A stretch of DNA of 64,000 nucleotides from Actinomadura rubteroloni (GTDB taxonomy: Bacteria > Actinomycetota > Actinomycetes > Streptosporangiales > Streptosporangiaceae): assembly GCF_002911665.1 (NCBI RefSeq), contig NZ_MTBP01000001.1:1-64000 (forward strand), in the 5' to 3' direction. This document shows positions 58,306 through 64,000 of this stretch, one piece after another. Below the pieces are notes generated by a model, which saw only the letters and a list, made by a program, of their open reading frames with translations, did no database searches and was not told where the DNA came from. Numbering within the stretch: the stretch's first letter is position 1; each line of letters starts with the position of its first letter. The position numbers were made by a program, and so were the translations under genes.

Positions 58306-59579
58306 GCCGTCACCTCCGCACGGGTCGTGGTGGAAAAGCGGGTCGTCGCATCTTCGTACACCTCGAGCAGCCTGTCGACGGTGGCGTCCCAGCCGAACGC
58401 GCGGGCGTGCCGGACGGCGCCGCGCGCGAGCCGGTCCCGGCGGCCGGGGTCGTCGTGCAGGCCGCGCAGGACGGCGGCGTAGGCGGCGGGGTCGTGGCCG
58501 CGCACGAGCACGCCGGAGTCCCCGTCGCGGACGGCCGTGCGCAGCCCTCCGACCGAGGACGCGACGACGGGCGTCCCGCACGCCTGCGACTCGACGGCGA
58601 CGAGCCCGAACGACTCGTTGTGGGACGGGACGACGGTGATGTCGGCCGCGCGGTACCAGTCGGCCAGCTCGTCCTGCGGGCACGGCGGCTCGAAACGCAC
58701 GACGCCGCCGAGCCCGAGGTCGGCGGCGAGCTTCTGGAGCTGTTCGGGACGGCGCCGTCCGGTGCCGGACGGTCCGCCGACGACGGCGACGACGAGCCGG
58801 TTCCGCAGCGCGGGGTCGTCGTCCAGCATCCGGGCGACGGCGCGCAGCAGCACGTCGGGGGCCTTGAGCGGCTGGATGCGTCCAACGAACAACAGCACGA
58901 ACGCGTCGTGCGGCAGCCCGAGCCTCCGCCGTACCTCGCCCGTGGAGCCGGGCGCGAACATGCCGAGGTCCACACCGGGGCTGACGGTCGCGACCCGCGA
59001 CGGCGCCGCGCCGTAGAGGTCGACCAGCTCGCGGGCCTCCTCGGCGGTGTTGGCGACGAGCCGGTCCGCGCAGTCCACGACCTGCTGCTCGCCGAGGACG
59101 CGCTCGGCCGGCTCGGGCCGGTCCCCGGCGGCGAGCGCGGCGTTCTTCACCTTCGCCATCGTGTGCATCGAGTGGACGAGCGGGACCCCCCACCGGTGCC
59201 GGGCGGCCCATCCGGCCTGTCCCGACAGCCAGTAGTGGGTGTGCAGGAGGTCGTAGTGGCCCGGTTCGTGGCACGCCTCGGCGCGCAGCACGGCGGAGGT
59301 GAACCCGCAGAGCTGGCGGGGCAGCTCGCCCTTGTCCAGTTCCTCGAACGGCCCCGCGACGACGTTGCGGACGTTCACGCCGGGCGCCAGCTCGGTGACC
59401 GGCGGCAGGGCGCGGGACGTGGCGCGCGTGAACACGTCCACCTCGACGCCGCGGGCGGCCAGCCGTTTCGCGACCTCGACGATGTAGACGTTCATCCCGC
59501 CCGCGTCGCCCGTTCCGGGCTGGTCCAGCGGGGACGTGTGGACGCTGATCGTCGCGATCCGGCTGATTCGACCCGACAC
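58302..59579 (-). CDS. mshA: D-inositol-3-phosphate glycosyltransferase (mycothiol synthesis)
   Basis: The 425-residue GT4 enzyme starts mycothiol synthesis by joining GlcNAc to inositol-3-phosphate. It has the family markers [76 protein letters not shown] and a C-terminal donor site ([25 protein letters not shown]). GTG at 59579 ([14 protein letters not shown]) follows GGAGGTGG. The YbjN gene is coupled by GTGA overlap. Confidence 0.96.
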   Translation of the reverse strand: MSGRISRIATISVHTSPLDQPGTGDAGGMNVYIVEVAKRLAARGVEVDVFTRATSRALPPVTELAPGVNVRNVVAGPFEELDKGELPRQLCGFTSAVLRAEACHEPGHYDLLHTHYWLSGQAGWAARHRWGVPLVHSMHTMAKVKNAALAAGDRPEPAERVLGEQQVVDCADRLVANTAEEARELVDLYGAAPSRVATVSPGVDLGMFAPGSTGEVRRRLGLPHDAFVLLFVGRIQPLKAPDVLLRAVARMLDDDPALRNRLVVAVVGGPSGTGRRRPEQLQKLAADLGLGGVVRFEPPCPQDELADWYRAADITVVPSHNESFGLVAVESQACGTPVVASSVGGLRTAVRDGDSGVLVRGHDPAAYAAVLRGLHDDPGRRDRLARGAVRHARAFGWDATVDRLLEVYEDATTRFSTTTRAEVTA

Positions 59580-59697
59580 CGGGACACCACCTCCGGTAGA
59601 GCAACCTATCCACCCGTCCGGGTGTTCCCCGCCCAACCCCGGCGGGCCCGGCGGGCCCGGCGGTGCCGACCGAACCCTTCCCTGGAAAGCTGGGCAC

Positions 59698-60453
59698 ATG
59701 CGCAAAACGGCTGTGATCACGGGTGCGAGCAGCGGGATCGGCGCGGCGACGGCCCGCCGGCTCGCCGCGGAGGGATTTCACGTCGTCCTGGCGGCGCGGC
59801 GGCGCGACCGGCTGGACCTGCTGGCGGCGGAGCTGGGCGCGCTGCCGGGCGCGGGGAAGGTCGCGCCGGTCACCCTGGACGTCACCGACCAGGACTCGGT
59901 GGACGCGCTCGCCGCCGGCCTCGACGCCTGCCACGTGCTCGTCAACAACGCGGGCGGGGCGATCGGGCTGGAGGCGGTTCGCGACGCCGACCCCGAGGAC
60001 TGGCGGACGATGTACGAGACCAACGTCCTCGGGCTGCTGCGGATGACCAAGACGCTGCTGCCCAAGCTCGTCGCGAGCGGCGCCGGGCACGTGGTGAACA
60101 TCACGTCGCTGGCGGGGCACGTCCCCTACGAGGGCGGCGCGGGCTACAACGCGGCCAAGCACGCCGCGTACGCGGTGAACGAGGTGCTGCGGCTGGAACT
60201 GGTCGCCGAGCCGGTGCGGGTCACCGAGATCGCGCCGGGCCTGGTGAAGACCGAGGAGTTCAGCCTGGTGCGCTTCCGGGGCGACGCGGCGCGGGCCGAG
60301 GAGCCGTACCGGGGCGTGCCGGGGCCGCTGGTCGCCGAGGACGTCGCGGACTGCGTGGCGTGGGCGGTGACGCGTCCCGAGCACGTCAACATCGACCGGA
60401 TCGACGTCCAGCCCCGCGCTCAGGCCGCGCCGCACAGGCTCCACCGCGACTGA
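59698..60453 (+). CDS. SDR-family oxidoreductase
   Basis: The 251-residue SDR has [46 protein letters not shown], and the catalytic Tyr-Lys in [22 protein letters not shown]. It belongs to the YdfG-like group of NADP-dependent 3-hydroxy acid dehydrogenases. It is divergent from mshA by 118 nt, the same arrangement as the SDR beside mshA in mycobacteria. The substrate is unknown. Confidence 0.94.
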   Translation: MRKTAVITGASSGIGAATARRLAAEGFHVVLAARRRDRLDLLAAELGALPGAGKVAPVTLDVTDQDSVDALAAGLDACHVLVNNAGGAIGLEAVRDADPEDWRTMYETNVLGLLRMTKTLLPKLVASGAGHVVNITSLAGHVPYEGGAGYNAAKHAAYAVNEVLRLELVAEPVRVTEIAPGLVKTEEFSLVRFRGDAARAEEPYRGVPGPLVAEDVADCVAWAVTRPEHVNIDRIDVQPRAQAAPHRLHRD

Positions 60454-60516
60454 CGACTCAGACCGTCCCCGCCGGGTAGGCGCCTCCGCACGCAAGCGAG
60501 GCCAGGGGGTTGGACT

Positions 60517-63009
60517 ATGGCGGAGACGTGGGAGACGGACTGGGAGCGGGAGCTGGTCCTCCCGCTCGCCGATCCGGACGCGGCCGACGCCGCCCGCGTC
60601 GGCGCGAAGGGCGCGGCGCTGGCGCGGACGGCCATCGCGGGGCTGCGCGTCCCGGCCGGGTTCCATGTGACGGAGAAGGCGTACCGCCGGTACGTCGAGG
60701 AGGCCGGGATCGGCGAGGAGATCCTGACGGCCGTCGCCGACCTCGGCCCCGACGAGGCGGAACGCGCGATCGGCGAGCTGTTCGCGCGGCACGAGCCGGG
60801 GACGGAGCTGAGCGGCGCGATCCGCTGGGCCTACTCCGACCTCGGCGACCGCGAGCACGAGGTGGCCGTGCGGGCGTCGGGCGCGGAGGAGATCGCGGGC
60901 CTGGCGTTCGGCGGGCGCTACCTCGCCCGGCTCGGCGTGCGCGGCGACACCGCGCTGCTGGCGGCCGTCCGCGAGGTGTGGGCGTCGCTGTGGACGGCCC
61001 AGGCCATCGTCTACCGGCAGCGCGCCGGGATCCGGCACGAGGACGCGGCGATGGCGATCGTCGTCCAGTCGATGCTGGAGCCGGAGGCCACCGGGACGCT
61101 GTTCACGGTCGCGCCGATGAGCGAGGCGCCCGGCCAGATGCTCGTGAACGCGGGCCGGGGCGGATCGGGCCGGCGTGAGGCCGAGCAGATCGTCGTGGAC
61201 CGCTCGTCGGGCAAGGTCGCGGCGCGGCGCACGTCCGGCGCGACGGTGCTGTCCGCCCGGGACGCCGCCGAGCTGGCGCAGGTCGGGATGCGCGTCGAGG
61301 AACTGTTCGAACGGCCGATGGTGGTGCGGTGGGCGCGGCACGAAGGCGTCCCGTGGGTGCTCCAGGCGACGCCCGTGACGAGCCTCGGCGACACCGAGGT
61401 GTGGAACGACAGCATCGCGAGCGACGACGTCTGGAGCAACGGCGCGACCGGCGAGGTGCTCGCGGACGTGATGACGCCGTGCACCTGGTCGGTGCTGCGG
61501 CTGGCCCTCCAGGCGTCGGTCCCCGCGACGATGGTGCCCGGCTTCCTGACGTTCGGCGTCATCGGCGGGCGGCTGTACCAGAACGTGAGCGTCCGGAACG
61601 CGATCTCGCGGGCGTTCGGACGCGCCGGTCCGCCGGCCGCCCGGTTCGACCGGCTGGCCGGCGACACCGAGACCGAGCCCGCGCCGCTGCCGCGCCGGAC
61701 GGTGCTGCGCGCGGTCGGGCCGGTGGCGGCCCGGTCGGCGGCGCGCGGCGCGGCGAACCGGCGGCGGCTGAACGACTTCCTCGCGGGAGCGCGGGACCGC
61801 GCCGACACCGTCCGGCGCCGGGTCGCCGACGCGCCGTCCGAGCGGGACCTGATCCGGCTGTGGCACGACGACGTCCTCCCGCATCTGCTGCGGTGCGGCC
61901 AGATGGAGGAGGCCGTCTCCGGGCAGAGCGCAGGAGGGCTGCCCGCGACGCACCGGTCGGTCGCCGCCGCCGTCGGCGAGGAGGACGCGAACCTGCTGCT
62001 CACCGGCGTCGCCGCGCCGGACGGGACGCCGTCGGCGACGCTCGGCCCGATCGTCGGGCTCGCCCGGTACGCGCGCGGGATCGTCGGCCGCGACACCTAC
62101 CGGCAGCGGTGGGGGCACCGGGGGCCGGAGGAGTTCGAGCTGGCGTCCCCGCGTCCCGCCGAGGACCCCGAGTGGCCGGGGCCGGTGTCGGACGAGGCGC
62201 GTGCGGCCGTCACGCTGCTGCGCGACCGGGGGCGCGAGCGCCGCAGGGCGTGGTGGCGGCTGCGCGAGCGGCATCCGGGCCAGGCCGCGCGGATCTCGCG
62301 GCGCGTCGCGAAGTTCTCCCGGGTGACGTACCAGCGGGAGGCGGTCCGGTCGGAGATGGTGCGGGCGCTGTGGACCGTCCGGCAGTTCGTGCTGCGCGCC
62401 GGGGAGCTGACCGGGGTCGGCGACGACGTGTTCTTCCTGCCGGTGGACGAGATCCTCGCGGTGCTCGACGGGGACCGGCGTCCGCTGGAGCGCGTCGCCG
62501 TCCGCCGCCGCACCTACGAGCGGTACCGGGCGCTGCCGCCGTACCCGACGCTGATCAAGGGCCGGTTCGACCCGTTCGCGTGGGCCGCCGACCCGGACCG
62601 CCGGACCGACGTCTACGAGGGCCCCGGCCCCGCCGCGCAGGACGAGGACGGCGGCACGCTGCCCGGCTTCGCGGGCTCGGCGGGCGTCGTGGAGGGCCCG
62701 GTGCGGGTCCTCGCGCACGCCGAGGACGGCGACCACCTCCGCGACGGCGAGGTCATCGTCGCGATGGTCACCAACATCGGCTGGTCGCCGCTGTTCACGC
62801 GGGCGTCGGCGGTGATCACCGACGTGGGGGCGCCGCTGTCGCACATGGTGGTCGCGGCGCGCGAGCTCGGCATCCCGGCGGTCGTCGGGACGGGCGACGC
62901 GACGGCGCGGCTGCGCACGGGCGACATCGTCCGGGTGGACGGCACGCGCGGCACGGTCGAGGTGCTGGAGCGCCGCGTCAGGGAGCCAGAGCGCGCCACG
63001 GCACGCTGA
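60517..63009 (+). CDS. PEP-utilising enzyme, rifampicin-phosphotransferase-like
   Basis: The 830-residue protein follows the rifampicin phosphotransferase/PEP-synthase order: ATP-grasp N-domain (VGAKGAALARTAIAGLRVPAGFHVTEKAYRR, EVAVRASGAEEIAGLAFGGRYLA), a helical substrate domain (EVWNDSIASDDVWSNGATGEVLADVMTPCTWSVLRLALQA), and a C-terminal swivelling His domain (VGAPLSHMVVAARELGIPAVVGTGDA, phospho-His776). The canonical RSS-x3-E-D signature of the ATP site reads RASGAEEI here, so activity could differ. It overlaps a convergent methyltransferase gene by 32 nt. It may inactivate rifamycins or phosphorylate another small molecule. Confidence 0.85.
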   Translation: MAETWETDWERELVLPLADPDAADAARVGAKGAALARTAIAGLRVPAGFHVTEKAYRRYVEEAGIGEEILTAVADLGPDEAERAIGELFARHEPGTELSGAIRWAYSDLGDREHEVAVRASGAEEIAGLAFGGRYLARLGVRGDTALLAAVREVWASLWTAQAIVYRQRAGIRHEDAAMAIVVQSMLEPEATGTLFTVAPMSEAPGQMLVNAGRGGSGRREAEQIVVDRSSGKVAARRTSGATVLSARDAAELAQVGMRVEELFERPMVVRWARHEGVPWVLQATPVTSLGDTEVWNDSIASDDVWSNGATGEVLADVMTPCTWSVLRLALQASVPATMVPGFLTFGVIGGRLYQNVSVRNAISRAFGRAGPPAARFDRLAGDTETEPAPLPRRTVLRAVGPVAARSAARGAANRRRLNDFLAGARDRADTVRRRVADAPSERDLIRLWHDDVLPHLLRCGQMEEAVSGQSAGGLPATHRSVAAAVGEEDANLLLTGVAAPDGTPSATLGPIVGLARYARGIVGRDTYRQRWGHRGPEEFELASPRPAEDPEWPGPVSDEARAAVTLLRDRGRERRRAWWRLRERHPGQAARISRRVAKFSRVTYQREAVRSEMVRALWTVRQFVLRAGELTGVGDDVFFLPVDEILAVLDGDRRPLERVAVRRRTYERYRALPPYPTLIKGRFDPFAWAADPDRRTDVYEGPGPAAQDEDGGTLPGFAGSAGVVEGPVRVLAHAEDGDHLRDGEVIVAMVTNIGWSPLFTRASAVITDVGAPLSHMVVAARELGIPAVVGTGDATARLRTGDIVRVDGTRGTVEVLERRVREPERATAR

Positions 63010-63796
63010 CCTCGCCGAGCCGCCGCCGCGCCCGGCCGCCGAGGGGCGGCCGGGCGAGCACCGGCTGGGTCCGGGCCAGCAGCGCGACGGCCTCGGCCCA
63101 GCGGGCGCGCGGCCCGAACGCCGAGTGCGGCGCGGCGGCGGCCCAGCAGCGGTCGAACTCGGCGAGGAACGCGTGGACGCGCTCACCGGGGACGTTGCGG
63201 TGGATCAGCGTCTTCGGCAGCCGCTCGGCGAAGCCCGACGGCCGGTCCAGCGCGTCCACGCGGGCGGCGAACGTGACCGTCCGGGGTCCTTCGGGGCCGA
63301 GCGCGACCCAGACGGCGCGGCGCCCGATCTCGTCGCAGGTGCCCTCGACCAGGACGCCGCCCGGGTGCAGGCGGGCGCGCAGGTCGTCCCAGGCGCGCCA
63401 GGCGGCGTCCTCGTCGTACTGGCGCAGCACGTTGAACGCGCGGACGAGCACGGGCGGACGGTCCACCGGCAGCTCGAACCCGCCGCGCCGGAACGCCAGC
63501 CCGGGATAGGCGTCCCCGGACGCGGCGAGGAACGCCGTCCCGCGCGCCACCCGGTCCGGCTCGATCTCCAGGCCGGTGACCTCCAGCCCCGGCGCCACCG
63601 CGCGCAGCCGCGTGTAAAGCTCGACGGCCGTGACCGGCGACGCCCCGTACCCGAGGTCCACGGCGAGCGGACGGTCGGCGGCGCGCAGGGCGGCGCGCTG
63701 CGTCGCGGCGATCCAGCGGTCCACGCGGCGCAGCCGGTTGGGGGCGGTCGTGCCCCGGGTGACCTCGCCCTGGGGCCGCCGGGTTCGGGGGGCCAT
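62978..63796 (-). CDS. Class I SAM-dependent methyltransferase-like protein
   Basis: The 272-residue protein has a Rossmann-type motif I PLAVDLGYGASPVTAVELYTRLRAVAPGLEVTGLEIEPDRV, then LVRAFNVLRQYDEDAAWRAWDDLRARLHPGGVLVEGTCDEIGR, resembling an acidic motif and post-motif region of methyltransferases. The N-terminus APRTRRPQGEVTRGTTAPNRLRRVDRWI is basic. MAPRTRRPQG at 63796 is preferred over MSADLVLF at 63826. The substrate is unknown. Confidence 0.85.
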   Translation of the reverse strand: MAPRTRRPQGEVTRGTTAPNRLRRVDRWIAATQRAALRAADRPLAVDLGYGASPVTAVELYTRLRAVAPGLEVTGLEIEPDRVARGTAFLAASGDAYPGLAFRRGGFELPVDRPPVLVRAFNVLRQYDEDAAWRAWDDLRARLHPGGVLVEGTCDEIGRRAVWVALGPEGPRTVTFAARVDALDRPSGFAERLPKTLIHRNVPGERVHAFLAEFDRCWAAAAPHSAFGPRARWAEAVALLARTQPVLARPPLGGRARRRLGEVSVPWRALAP

Positions 63797-63854
63797 CGCG
63801 GTAAAGAGTACGAGGTCAGCCGACATGGACGACTCGTCGTTGATCTCCTGGGGT

Positions 63855-63879
63855 GTTTGAGTGTTTTGTCCCCGGGCAC
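63855..63879 (+). promoter_or_regulatory. SigB-like promoter before gvpO (weak)
   Basis: GTTT (63855..63858), a 15-nt spacer and GGGCAC (63874..63879) partly match the actinomycete SigB form GTTT-N14..16-GGGTAT. It lies just 12 nt from the start codon, so the leader would be very short. It is given because gas vesicle genes in Streptomyces are SigB-linked. Confidence 0.3.
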
Positions 63880-63891
63880 CCCGCCGGAACG

Positions 63892-64000
63892 ATGAACGAG
63901 ACCGAACGGAACGGCGATTCCCCCGGCCGCAAGCTGTCGGCCGTCGCGAGGGTGCGCAAAGCCCGCGACCAGTTCGTGGAGCTGACCGGGCACGAGCCCG
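63892..64000 (+). CDS. gvpO: Gas vesicle protein GvpO, N-terminal fragment (cut by window end)
   Basis: The first 36 residues, including SAVARVRKARDQFVELTGHEP, match the start of GvpO, in which xARxAREQLxELTG is typical. The gene runs off the window's right edge; other gvp genes may follow. The start ATG is 95 nt from the divergent methyltransferase start. The short length keeps confidence moderate. Confidence 0.65.
   Translation, partial: MNETERNGDSPGRKLSAVARVRKARDQFVELTGHEP

Noticed and set aside
58306..63186. Long minus-strand open frame opposite the SDR and PEP-utilising genes
   Set aside because: The plus strand there encodes clear enzyme families; the minus product has no protein-like pattern.

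Overview
The window is a high-GC actinobacterial chromosome segment of housekeeping and ordinary accessory character. Codon use is strongly G/C-ending, GTG starts are frequent, and there is a mycothiol glycosyltransferase (mshA), CarD, a SenX3/RegX3-PhoU system and DUF3263 and DUF3618 proteins. The block carD-ispF, cysS-rlmB, phoU/senX3-regX3, gpmA, mshA resembles the conserved layout of Streptomyces and Mycobacterium. I infer a Thermomonosporaceae-like organism (for example Actinomadura), but the genus is a guess. No prophage, integrase, IS element or CRISPR array was seen.

Layout. 1-955: the 5' end of a 16S rRNA gene on the minus strand with a leader element and three tandem promoters. 956-8245: a toroid-type hypothetical protein, two small minus-strand proteins, groEL with two CIRCE operators, a SAM-riboswitch-led thrC-cysO operon, and a trehalose-6-phosphate synthase. 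8259-14903: an ECF sigma factor divergent from a Ser/Thr kinase, a PadR regulator, otsB-DUF3263, a MarR regulator and a SHOCT protein. 15003-19539: a membrane-anchored mycosin-like protease and a DUF485/ActP symporter pair. 19794-21135: an HExxxH metallopeptidase-like gene interrupted by an in-frame TAG, then tRNA-Thr(UGU). 21173-24110: a sigma/anti-sigma/lipoprotein operon with 4-nt overlaps, and a DinB protein. 24371-31126: a secreted subtilase with FG-GAP repeats, then an esterase-methyltransferase pair.

31199-40402 is dense in one-component regulation: WYL with an SMP-30 protein, an ECF41-like sigma factor facing an NmrA-type oxidoreductase across a textbook-looking ECF41 promoter, ArsR with AHSA1, MarR with a quinone-oxidoreductase-like protein, and TetR with a DHA2 efflux pump. 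Most divergent regions hold visible dyads. 40403-42107 carries two tandem-repeat tracts around a DUF3618 gene. 42108-49466 holds an SDR, a tiny secreted peptide, topoisomerase IB and the cysS, Clp-N, rlmB, membrane protein, HAD, Zn-ADH series.

49665-63009 is the conserved core: a DUF2637 protein with a 14-residue repeat, carD-ispF, a leader-peptide-coupled membrane protein, a lipoprotein, regX3-senX3 divergent from phoU with a PHO-box-like sequence, gpmA, a YbjN protein translationally coupled to mshA, an SDR, and a rifampicin-phosphotransferase-like enzyme. The window ends in the first codons of a probable gvpO gas-vesicle gene.

The best leads for something undescribed are the TAG-interrupted metallopeptidase (19794-20942), the 23-residue leader peptide coupled by GTGA (52240-52311), a possible ATC-initiated membrane peptide (40503-40745) and the secreted 28-residue peptide (42998-43168).
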